A stretch of 52,859 nt of DNA, taken from Chlorobiaceae bacterium (GTDB lineage Bacteria > Bacteroidota > Ignavibacteria > UBA10030 > SZUA-254). How positions within the stretch are numbered: position 1 is the first letter of the stretch; every line of letters begins with the position of its first letter. The stretch lies in assembly GCA_013824245.1 (NCBI GenBank), contig PNNN01000023.1, positions 1-52,859 on the forward strand, given 5' to 3'. Made by a program: the position numbers and the translations under genes. The notes under the pieces were generated by a model that was given only the letters and a program-made list of their open reading frames with translations, had not been told where the DNA came from and searched no databases. This document shows, in pieces, positions 34,259 to 41,539 of the stretch.

Positions 34259-34747
34259 ATGAAATTAATACTCATCCGACATGGCGACGCTGAGCCCGGT
34301 CTTGATGATTCGACCAGAGATCTTTCCGATCTTGGAATTGAACAATCCGGCTGGGCGGCAAAAATATTATTGGGTTTACAAATAGTGCCTGAGATTATCT
34401 TTTGCAGTCCGCTTTGCCGAGCCAAACAAACAGCGGAAGAGATCAGAAAAGTTTTTCCTCAACCAGACTTGATTACTTCTGAACATTTAACACCCTTATC
34501 AGATCACCGTCAGATCCTTGAGATACTTGTTAAATTGCGTTGCAATTCAGTTCTTTTGGTGGGACACGAGCCGTATCTAAGTATTTTAATATCATTGTTA
34601 ACAACAGGAACGCGACATGGAAGATTTATAATTTCCAAAGGAGGAATTGCCGTTATACATCTTGATGGCTCGGTGTCTGCCGGAAATGGCGCGCTTAGAT
34701 TATTGCTTCAGTCTGACGAAATAAAAGTCATTCAAAAAATGTTGTAA
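34259..34747 (+). CDS. sixA: SixA-type phosphohistidine phosphatase
   Basis: A 162-residue histidine-phosphatase superfamily member at SixA length. RHGDAEPG with catalytic His8 opens the protein; CSPLCRAKQTAEE and LLVGHEPYLS (second His) follow. SixA removes phosphate from phosphohistidine, for instance in hybrid kinases or the PTS-Ntr system. No PTS gene is nearby. It stands alone between a terminator and the convergent gene ending at 34760. Confidence 0.9.
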   Translation: MKLILIRHGDAEPGLDDSTRDLSDLGIEQSGWAAKILLGLQIVPEIIFCSPLCRAKQTAEEIRKVFPQPDLITSEHLTPLSDHRQILEILVKLRCNSVLLVGHEPYLSILISLLTTGTRHGRFIISKGGIAVIHLDGSVSAGNGALRLLLQSDEIKVIQKML

Positions 34748-34759
34748 TCAAAAATCCGA

Positions 34760-35575
34760 TTATTCACCTCTCAGATTTTTTCCAATGTTACATTCTTTAA
34801 CCGCCCGGTTAATCAAATATAAAATATCTGTCTGCCTTTGTAATACATCTTTTGTAATCGATCCGGATATTGATCCTAACGGACGGTAAGGAACTGCGGT
34901 AGATGTGAAATTTATTTTCTCGTGTTCTCCGGATATTTTTTTTCTGAAAGCAAAAACATCGTTGAACCGGTTATCAAATTTTGTGCAGCGTGCAAGAATT
35001 TTTCTTCGCACCCAATCGCGAAGCGGATCTATGTCGACGTGCACAACAGCATCGATTTTTTCATCACAATTATCATCCGCCCAATGATTAAAAATTATTT
35101 TACACTTATTTACATATAATTCCAGATCATTGCGGCTAAGTTTCTGACCTCGCGCGGGGTAACTCTCGGGAACCCTGTCGTCGAGAAAAGGCGCGGCGCC
35201 GTCTACGAGCGATAAGTAATCAACTTTACCGTCTTTATTTCGGTCGAACACATATCCCCATGTTGTTACCTTTCCAAGCACAGGGCTTCCCTCGTTGAAA
35301 TCAAGAATGCGGAATATTTCTTTATTAGGATTTTGAATTTTTTCATTGGTTACGGCGACTATGATTGCTTCATTCTCTCCCTTATAACCAATAAATGAAA
35401 TCCACAGGTTATCAATCTTCTTTTGACATGATATGTTTAATGCCTTGCCGATCTCAGGATTAGAAGAGATTGAATCTGCCTTGGCATAAAATCGAACAAT
35501 ATCATTTTTTTCCAATGCCGACATTCCGTTACTAAAAAATATAACAAGTAATGCTGATAAAAATATTTTTCTCAT
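34760..35575 (-). CDS. Secreted protein with EF-hand-like calcium loops
   Basis: A 271-residue protein with a signal peptide (about residues 1-20, FSNGMSA). Two loops of the dockerin/EF-hand type are visible: DRNKDGKVDYLSL near 112-124 and DDNCDEKIDAVVHVDID near 165-181. No named family is recognised. The gene starts 8 nt after the stop of the degenerate peptidase-like lipoprotein gene, so the pair is likely co-transcribed and may work together at the envelope. No enzyme motif is seen. Confidence 0.65.
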   Translation of the reverse strand: MRKIFLSALLVIFFSNGMSALEKNDIVRFYAKADSISSNPEIGKALNISCQKKIDNLWISFIGYKGENEAIIVAVTNEKIQNPNKEIFRILDFNEGSPVLGKVTTWGYVFDRNKDGKVDYLSLVDGAAPFLDDRVPESYPARGQKLSRNDLELYVNKCKIIFNHWADDNCDEKIDAVVHVDIDPLRDWVRRKILARCTKFDNRFNDVFAFRKKISGEHEKINFTSTAVPYRPLGSISGSITKDVLQRQTDILYLINRAVKECNIGKNLRGE

Positions 35576-35583
35576 GTTAAAAA

Positions 35584-37242
35584 CTACTTTAAATTGTTGT
35601 TTGAAAGTAAGGTCGAATGTTCAATTCCAATTTTGCGCAGGAACGGTCCGGGGTCAACCGATTTCCCGGTCGCATTTCTCATTCTTTCCTGCCATTCAAT
35701 TTTTTCACCCGATGAAAACAAGTGATCGATCATCCAGATTGCAACGAGTGAATCTGTGTGTTTTCTTGCGCCGAACTTATTGAAAAGCGCTTCTTCTAAT
35801 TGAGCGGCAATTAATTTTGTAACTATTGTTTTATAAAATGTACCGGGCTTCGCAACAAACATCGGATTAATTTCAAACGGTGTCGACGTTCCGCTATCAA
35901 TCCTGATATCATAATATTTCTCGATCATCGAGCGTTCTAAAGAATCGGTGTTAAGAATGGGGTTTTTAAAAAATTCGTATTCTGTTTCGAAGTTCTTCAT
36001 CTCTTGAATCAATTTGACAACCTGTGGTTCGTTGCGCTTAGAATAAAACTGTCTGAGTTCTTTTTCCTTAACTTTTGTAAAAGTCCGCAACCACAACGAG
36101 TCGAACAACAAATCGTGCATCATCCGCGCAATACCGTCGTCATAAACCGGGCTAAATGTTCCGGGAACAATCGTATATGATTTTAATATCGGAAAATCAA
36201 CCCGTGTAAAAGCCGCTTTCAATCCATGCGCATAAATAGCAAAAACATTTGCATAATTTTGTTGACCGGATAACAGGGGGAATGTTATGCGAATGTCTTT
36301 AGGTATGGCGACTCGGAAACAATCGTCCGTAATCTGATTATTCTTTGCTCTCGATAATATTCTAATGCTGTCAGGACTGAAACCTGTACTGTCGAAATAA
36401 CGATTCATCGTGGCAATAAGAGAATCTGCACGAAAATATTTTTCGGGAAGTTGTTTCGCCATCTGACTGTAGTATTCAACATCCCAAGGTGCGTTTGTTT
36501 TATTTGATTTATGTTTTCTTTTACTGTTTGATGAGGGTTTTTCTTTCGGCGGAGATACTATCTCTTTAAGTATTTCAAATGTGTTTAATAACTTTCCCTC
36601 ATCAATTCCATTCAAATATAAAACCAGAGAATAGTAATTGGGAAATCCTTTCGCGAGAGCTTTTGTATTAAGCAATTGAACGGTTTTTCGGTACTCGTCA
36701 AAATATTTTGAATTTTCCTGTATGTATGCCTGCCAATAAATTTTACGTTTTTTTGATTTCTTCTCGGTTTGTAATAATCCAAGAATTTCTTCGCCCGATA
36801 ATTCTTCTCCGTTCACATTTATTTTTATTCTTGAATATTTTTGTACAAGATTAATTTTTGCAGATATGATTTCATCATCATACTCAATGCTTCCACCGAT
36901 GAAAGCGCGATGCCATAACTCAAGCCGGCGCGCCAACGGTTTATCTGCAAGCGAACCCGATCTGCCGCGCCATTCCGAAATAATATTTCTAACACTTGTA
37001 TCAAGAAAAATTTGGGCAAGCATTTCACGGGTGGAGATAAAGTCGGGCGGAGCTTCCTTTGTCACAGAATTCCAGCGAGTCAACTCCATCTCTGAACATG
37101 CGACTTCATATCGCTGTTCAAGCGTGTCGAGAAAAAGATACAAACCATCTTTAGATTCCACGCGCGGCTTGATTTCTCTTGAACACGATAAAATAAAAAT
37201 TGCCGACAAGATGAAGAAAATTGATTTCGGGAAACGATACAT
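35584..37242 (-). CDS. Lipoprotein resembling an M2/M3-type metallopeptidase without a zinc site
   Basis: A 552-residue lipoprotein with lipobox LSC (Cys20). The long all-helical body has the flavour of the ACE/oligopeptidase fold (clan MA): LDTLEQRYEVACSEMELTRWNS at the start, YFDEYRKTVQLLNTKALAKGFPNYYSL in the first half. The place where HExxH would fall reads IYAHGLKAAF (around 336-345), and the later DDGIARMMHDLLFDSLWL resembles the third-ligand helix without its glutamate. I therefore infer a pseudopeptidase. The fold call is by eye and uncertain. A Lys/Ser-rich insert is near 230-250. Followed 8 nt later by the EF-hand-like gene. Confidence 0.5.
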   Translation of the reverse strand: MYRFPKSIFFILSAIFILSCSREIKPRVESKDGLYLFLDTLEQRYEVACSEMELTRWNSVTKEAPPDFISTREMLAQIFLDTSVRNIISEWRGRSGSLADKPLARRLELWHRAFIGGSIEYDDEIISAKINLVQKYSRIKINVNGEELSGEEILGLLQTEKKSKKRKIYWQAYIQENSKYFDEYRKTVQLLNTKALAKGFPNYYSLVLYLNGIDEGKLLNTFEILKEIVSPPKEKPSSNSKRKHKSNKTNAPWDVEYYSQMAKQLPEKYFRADSLIATMNRYFDSTGFSPDSIRILSRAKNNQITDDCFRVAIPKDIRITFPLLSGQQNYANVFAIYAHGLKAAFTRVDFPILKSYTIVPGTFSPVYDDGIARMMHDLLFDSLWLRTFTKVKEKELRQFYSKRNEPQVVKLIQEMKNFETEYEFFKNPILNTDSLERSMIEKYYDIRIDSGTSTPFEINPMFVAKPGTFYKTIVTKLIAAQLEEALFNKFGARKHTDSLVAIWMIDHLFSSGEKIEWQERMRNATGKSVDPGPFLRKIGIEHSTLLSNNNLK

Positions 37243-37340
37243 TATGCGGGTTTTTTCATATATGTTATTTGAATTTAGATTAAAGATAAGAAATTTCCTG
37301 TTCGATTTCCAAAATAGTTTTCATGATGAAATATCCTGGC

Positions 37341-37628
37341 TTATGTTCCTTCAACAACAATCATTGTAGATTCGGCAGTCTCGTGTCTTAGTTTTTTTGG
37401 TCCTGCATACTCTGTAGACGACCACCATTCTTTTGCGCGAGACACACAGGGAAATTCTAACACCACAAGACGTTTCGGTGCCCAGTTACCCTCCAACACC
37501 TCTACCGGCTTCCCGCGAACAATATATTTTCCTCCGTAGGAAAGAACAGTATCTTCAGCCATTTTCTTGTATTCCTCGTACCTGACGGGGTCTTTGACGC
37601 TGATATTAACAATAACATAAGCCGACAT
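37341..37628 (-). CDS. DUF1330-family protein
   Basis: A 95-residue ferredoxin-like-fold protein of the DUF1330 type: AYVIVNISVKDPVRYEEYKKM, GGKYIVRGKPVEVLEGNW and LVVLEFP are the standard blocks. These small dimeric proteins are of unknown function; some relatives are monooxygenase-like. No signal peptide. It lies alone, 98 nt before the degenerate-peptidase gene. Confidence 0.92.
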   Translation of the reverse strand: MSAYVIVNISVKDPVRYEEYKKMAEDTVLSYGGKYIVRGKPVEVLEGNWAPKRLVVLEFPCVSRAKEWWSSTEYAGPKKLRHETAESTMIVVEGT

Positions 37629-37688
37629 AAATTTATTTCCCTTCTTCTCTTATAATATTTAATAATTGATTACGTTGTGTTGAATGCT

Positions 37689-38234
37689 TCAATCGGGTAG
37701 TGCCGATTCATCATACCATTTAAAATCGCGTATGCTGAGAATAATTCCTATAACGATTGAGGCAGCGCAAACAAAAATACCGGTAATAAAAACTATGCTG
37801 GCAAGCGGCTCAGCAATGTCGAGATTATTTGATAATAACCAATTCCAATCGTGAATCAAGCCGCGACCGATGAGGCGTAATTCCCTGAACGGTGCGTCTT
37901 TAATATAGACGCTTACATTCACAAAATTTTCGCCGAGCCAAAACCCCGCCGCGCCAATATACCAGTTTCTTTGGCGTGCGATAACGAGAACTAATGCAAG
38001 CGGAATAAGAATTTGTGTTAACGAGCCGCCAAAAAAATAAATGGTGCGACCGAATATTTTAAAAATAAGATGACCTGCTTCGTGGATGTACAGATTCATC
38101 CAGTCTGTAACCCAAATAACAAACGGGGGGCGGAAGCTCGCCGATGTTGGATCGTATTCTGCAAATAAAATATAGAGTAGATAAAGCAGATACGTAAAAA
38201 GTAATAGTTTTAGTATTAATAAAGTTTGTTTCAT
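37689..38234 (-). CDS. Membrane protein with an HExxH motif (putative zinc metalloprotease)
   Basis: Start at the ATG at 38234 (181 residues): a longer frame to 38282 runs through a promoter. TM1 is about 5-25, and NLYIHEAGHLIFKIFG places HExxH at His51-His55 before a second hydrophobic stretch (about 70-82), with a final TM near 148-172. The GGSLTQILIPLALVL block after the motif resembles S2P/M50-like relatives, though no LDG-type motif is seen. It may be a zinc-dependent membrane protease, but a third ligand is not obvious. The -10 hexamer is 9 nt before the ATG, so the message may be near-leaderless. Confidence 0.6.
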   Translation of the reverse strand: MKQTLLILKLLLFTYLLYLLYILFAEYDPTSASFRPPFVIWVTDWMNLYIHEAGHLIFKIFGRTIYFFGGSLTQILIPLALVLVIARQRNWYIGAAGFWLGENFVNVSVYIKDAPFRELRLIGRGLIHDWNWLLSNNLDIAEPLASIVFITGIFVCAASIVIGIILSIRDFKWYDESALPD

Positions 38235-38243
38235 AATGATATG

Positions 38244-38272
38244 AAAATAAGAACGATTCGGGAGAATGGCAA
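38244..38272 (-). promoter_or_regulatory. Promoter of the membrane HExxH protein gene
   Basis: On the minus strand: TTGCCA (38272-38267), 17 bp, TATTTT (38249-38244), ending 9 nt before the ATG at 38234. Confidence 0.4.
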
Positions 38273-38300
38273 ATTGGATCAAAGCACTGATTAAAGAAGC

Positions 38301-38352
38301 AAATGTCCGGTATCTGACTATGAATAACTTTAGAAGATACCGGAGGTTTGCT
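38301..38352 (+). repeat. Dispersed stem-loop repeat, copy 2
   Basis: A 10-bp perfect stem (38306-38315 with 38335-38344, TCCGGTATCT / AGATACCGGA) with a 19-nt loop GACTATGAATAACTTTAGA, followed by GGTTT. The loop is almost the same as that of copy 3 at 47.7 kb (TGACAATGAATTACTTTAG). It lies in the divergent gap between the HExxH gene and the TPR lipoprotein, outside both promoters. Confidence 0.7.
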
Positions 38353-38372
38353 ATTCCTTACTTACCTCAAAC

Positions 38373-38401
38373 TTGACCAGCATCCTCCTATTTGTTACTT
38401 T
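38373..38401 (+). promoter_or_regulatory. Promoter of the TPR lipoprotein-DUF58 pair
   Basis: TTGACC (38373-38378), 17 bp, TACTTT (38396-38401), 48 nt before the ATG at 38450. Confidence 0.5.
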
Positions 38402-38449
38402 GTAGATAAGCAACCTATCATCTATTAAATAAATAAGGTTTTTATTCGT

Positions 38450-38962
38450 ATGCGAATCACTATAATTATGGTAGTTCTAATGACGCTTGTTTCTTGTTCC
38501 AAAAAAAGCGACAGCAATCTTTTCGAAGAAGGTAAAATCGCGGAAGAGAAAAAAGATTTTCAAACCGCCGCCCAGATGTACAATGAGGCGGTCGATCGTT
38601 TCCAAACAACTGCCTACGCAGAAAGCTCGCTTCTCCGTTTATCGTTCATGTATAACAACGATCTGAAAGATTCACGCAAAGCGATTGAATCGTACCAACT
38701 TTTTACAACGCTCTTCCCCAACAGCAAACATACGCCAACCATGCTGTTTCTTTCGGGCTTTATATACAACAACGAACTTCATCTTCTCGACAGCGCAAAG
38801 ATCGCATACGAAACGTTTCTTCAAAAATATCCAGATCATGAACTTGCCGCTTCAGCCCACTTCGAACTTGAAACTTTAGGGAAAGACCCCGGACAGGCGT
38901 TCGAACCGAAAACTGTTACGGAAAATAACAACAACACAAAAAAGAAAACAGAAAAGCAGTGA
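38450..38962 (+). CDS. TPR-containing lipoprotein
   Basis: A 170-residue lipoprotein with lipobox VSC (Cys16). Three TPR-like units follow (about 22-55, 58-92 and 95-135, with KDFQTAAQMYNEAVDRF, RKAIESYQLFTTLFPNS and SAKIAYETFLQKYPDH). The layout resembles the YbgF/BamD/Pal-type accessory lipoproteins. No specific family is assigned. Its TGA overlaps the GTG start of the DUF58 gene by 4 nt, so the two are translationally coupled. Confidence 0.8.
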   Translation: MRITIIMVVLMTLVSCSKKSDSNLFEEGKIAEEKKDFQTAAQMYNEAVDRFQTTAYAESSLLRLSFMYNNDLKDSRKAIESYQLFTTLFPNSKHTPTMLFLSGFIYNNELHLLDSAKIAYETFLQKYPDHELAASAHFELETLGKDPGQAFEPKTVTENNNNTKKKTEKQ

Positions 38963-39867
38963 CTCCACCCTCGCAAGATTACCTGCAATATCTTCAGCCC
39001 GATGTAGTTGCTAAACTTTCAAACATGGAACTCGTTGCATGGCTGGTTGTAGAAGGTTTTATCACCGGACTGCATAAGAGTCCTTATCATGGTTTCAGCG
39101 TTGAGTTTGCAGAGCACCGCCAGTATATGCCCGGTGACGAGATAAAACAGATTGATTGGAAAATCTACGGACGCACCGATCGTTATTACATTAAACAATT
39201 TGAAGAAGAGACAAACCTTAAAGCATATATAATCCTTGATGCGAGCAAATCGATGGCGTTCGCTTCAGAAAACCGCATATCAAAACTTATCTATGGCTCG
39301 TACATCGCCGCGGCGTTGGCGCAACTCATGGTTCAGCAGCGGGATGCGGTTGGATTCACAATCTATGATGAACGGGTGCGGCTATACATGCCTCCTCACG
39401 CAACAAAATCTTATCTCAAAGAAATTCTCCATCAACTTGTTCAATTACAAGCGAGCAATAAAACATCCACATCGAATTCGCTGCACACAATTGCAGAGAG
39501 AATAAAACGACGAGGACTTGTAATTATCATCAGCGATTTTTTTGATAATCCTTTAGAAGTGATGGCGGCATTGAGACACTTCCGCCACAAGAAAAACGAA
39601 GTGATTGTAATGCAAATACTCGATCCGTTGGAACGCAGTTTCGCATTCGGAAAAGACGCCGTCTTTAAAGATTTGGAAACCAATGAAGAGATGATGACAA
39701 GACCTTGGCATATTCAAAAAGCATATCAAGGGGAAATGAAAAAATTCCTCGAATTTTATAAGAAAGAATGCCGCGAGCACAATATCGATTACGTACTTCT
39801 CGATACAGCAACCCCATTTGACAAAGCTTTATTTGAATATTTGCACAAACGTCAGCGGATGAGATAA
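38959..39867 (+). CDS. DUF58-domain protein (MoxR-associated type)
   Basis: A 302-residue cytoplasmic protein starting with GTG at 38959. The DUF58 signature is clear: EFAEHRQYMPGDEIKQIDWKIYGRTDRYYIKQFEEETNL, followed by a VWA-like fold with DASKSMAF (MIDAS-like DxSxS). Such proteins usually neighbour a MoxR AAA+ ATPase and assist envelope or metalloprotein maturation. No moxR gene is in this window. It overlaps the lipoprotein gene by 4 nt. Confidence 0.93.
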   Translation: MTPPSQDYLQYLQPDVVAKLSNMELVAWLVVEGFITGLHKSPYHGFSVEFAEHRQYMPGDEIKQIDWKIYGRTDRYYIKQFEEETNLKAYIILDASKSMAFASENRISKLIYGSYIAAALAQLMVQQRDAVGFTIYDERVRLYMPPHATKSYLKEILHQLVQLQASNKTSTSNSLHTIAERIKRRGLVIIISDFFDNPLEVMAALRHFRHKKNEVIVMQILDPLERSFAFGKDAVFKDLETNEEMMTRPWHIQKAYQGEMKKFLEFYKKECREHNIDYVLLDTATPFDKALFEYLHKRQRMR

Positions 39868-39872
39868 AAAAT

Positions 39873-39901
39873 TTGAATTTCAAATAATATTTCCTTAATA
39901 T
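39873..39901 (+). promoter_or_regulatory. Promoter of the Ig-like lipoprotein gene
   Basis: TTGAAT (39873-39878), 17 bp, TAATAT (39896-39901), predicting a leader of about 118 nt before 40026. Confidence 0.55.
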
Positions 39902-39907
39902 AAACTA

Positions 39908-40025
39908 CCCCGCAGTAAGCGGCGGAGAATTGCACACACGCCTTCTTGTCCGCCAAAGCGAGACGAGTAGGTGGAACGCAAAGGTGAATTAACCGGAATT
40001 TCAATTAACAATTAATGGAGGTTTT
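39908..40025 (+). other. GC-rich leader of the Ig-like lipoprotein gene
   Basis: A leader region with a GC-rich core (39909-39985) that contrasts with its AT-rich flanks. It contains the hairpin CCGC-AGTAA-GCGG near 39910-39922 and a CCGCC...GGTGG pair near 39950-39973. The rest is AT-rich, with GGAGG 6 nt before the ATG. The core looks like an inserted or repeated element; its origin is unknown. Confidence 0.35.
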
Positions 40026-41408
40026 ATGCGTAAGCTGCTTGTTGTTAACTTAATTCTTCTTGTTATTTTAAGCTTGAGTTGCGAGGGACCGATGGGCCCA
40101 ACCGGTCCACAAGGACCTGCGGGAGATACCGGTTCACTTACCGATCCAACCATAATGCCGAGGGTTATATCAACTTTTCCGCCCGCAAACAGCACTGGAC
40201 CATATGAGTTTTTAAATTATTATAGTCCTCATATAATACAGGTTCGTTTCAATAAGATAATGGATCACGGATCGATAAAACGTGCGTTTTCAATTACATC
40301 ACCCGGTCTTGACGTCCGCATAGATTCATCATATATATATTCATATGGCGGTGATTTGTTCCGGATTTATGTAGATGATTCACTCGGCCACTCATATAGA
40401 TGGAAGTTCGGTAAAACATATACTTTTGGAATTGCATCGTCCGCCAAAGATGTAAATGGCAACGCATTAAATCCGGCTTATTCGATGACATTTACACCCG
40501 AACCATATTTCAGGATAAAAGATATCTATCCTCCAAATGGCGCACAAAATGTCAATACAGGTTCCTCAATATCTCTAATATTTAATAGCCCGGTTGATAC
40601 TTCGATTTTTTCTTTCATACAAATTACTCCACCAATTTCTGGTCGCTGGCGTGTAGATTCTTACGATTCAACTTATCTTTACTATTCTTATGCAAATCGA
40701 CTCTCACACAATGCAACATATACAATAAACATTCAACAAAGCGCCAAAGATAAATACGGAAATCAACTGCAACAACCTTTTAACTCTTCTTTTACAACTG
40801 GAACATTCCGCGTAAGCTCAACCTATCCTCAAAACGGAATGGAGAATATACACTTAACAAATAGTGTTGAGATATATTTCACGAATTATCTCGATACAAG
40901 CACAATTCGCAGATCGTTTAGCATCACACCGAATGTCAATGGGTATCTTAATTTTAATAATAATTCATCATACTTGTATTTTAATCATTATTCGGATGAA
41001 TTTATTCCTGAAACTACATATACGGTTAGAATTGATACATCAATTCGATCTGCAAATGGAGATAGAATGTTAAGTCCATATCAATTTTCGTTTAGGACGG
41101 CTCCATTTAAAATAACGTATACTTATCCGTATGATGGATCGACGAATGTATCTCGATATTTATCTTCTATTTCGGTAGAATGCAATAGCAGTATCGATAC
41201 AAGCACGATTCGTTCATCTTTCAGCATCCCGGGCATTACAGGATATTCTTCCTCTTATTATGGTTCAAATTATTTTTATTTTTATCCAACCAACACACCT
41301 CTGGATGCTAACACAACTTATACGGCAACAATTTCTACGTCATTAAAATCGATAAAAGGTGCACGTTTGAAAGAACCTTATTCATTCTCGTTTACAACCG
41401 GATACTGA
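40026..41408 (+). CDS. Lipoprotein with collagen-like stalk and tandem Ig-like (Big_5) domains
   Basis: A 460-residue protein with lipobox LSC (Cys19), immediately followed by five collagen-like G-x-x triplets (GPMGPTGPQGPAGDTG, 21-36). Four Ig-like domains of the Big_5/SbsA type follow, at about residues 45-155, 160-258, 260-355 and 358-460. Each has a PxxGxxNV...SI.V.F start and a TYT..I...........L.PY.FSFTT end. It is probably an outer-membrane-anchored surface protein. No enzyme or adhesion motif is evident. The very strong GGAGG ribosome site suggests efficient expression. It ends at a terminator. Confidence 0.85.
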   Translation: MRKLLVVNLILLVILSLSCEGPMGPTGPQGPAGDTGSLTDPTIMPRVISTFPPANSTGPYEFLNYYSPHIIQVRFNKIMDHGSIKRAFSITSPGLDVRIDSSYIYSYGGDLFRIYVDDSLGHSYRWKFGKTYTFGIASSAKDVNGNALNPAYSMTFTPEPYFRIKDIYPPNGAQNVNTGSSISLIFNSPVDTSIFSFIQITPPISGRWRVDSYDSTYLYYSYANRLSHNATYTINIQQSAKDKYGNQLQQPFNSSFTTGTFRVSSTYPQNGMENIHLTNSVEIYFTNYLDTSTIRRSFSITPNVNGYLNFNNNSSYLYFNHYSDEFIPETTYTVRIDTSIRSANGDRMLSPYQFSFRTAPFKITYTYPYDGSTNVSRYLSSISVECNSSIDTSTIRSSFSIPGITGYSSSYYGSNYFYFYPTNTPLDANTTYTATISTSLKSIKGARLKEPYSFSFTTGY

Positions 41409-41430
41409 CGATCGTAATATATTGAATCAT

Positions 41431-41470
41431 AACCCGCTGTCTGAGAATTTCATCGGCGGGTTTATTTTTG
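41431..41470 (+). terminator. Rho-independent terminator
   Basis: A 7-bp stem AACCCGC / GCGGGTT (41431-41437 with 41456-41462) with an 18-nt loop and a tail TATTTTTG. It ends the Ig-like lipoprotein transcript ahead of uvrA. Confidence 0.8.
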
Positions 41471-41539
41471 TCTTTTGCATATCTCTTCGTCATTTGATAC
41501 TTTGATTTAGTATCTTCTCAGCAAATCATAATTCAACAC

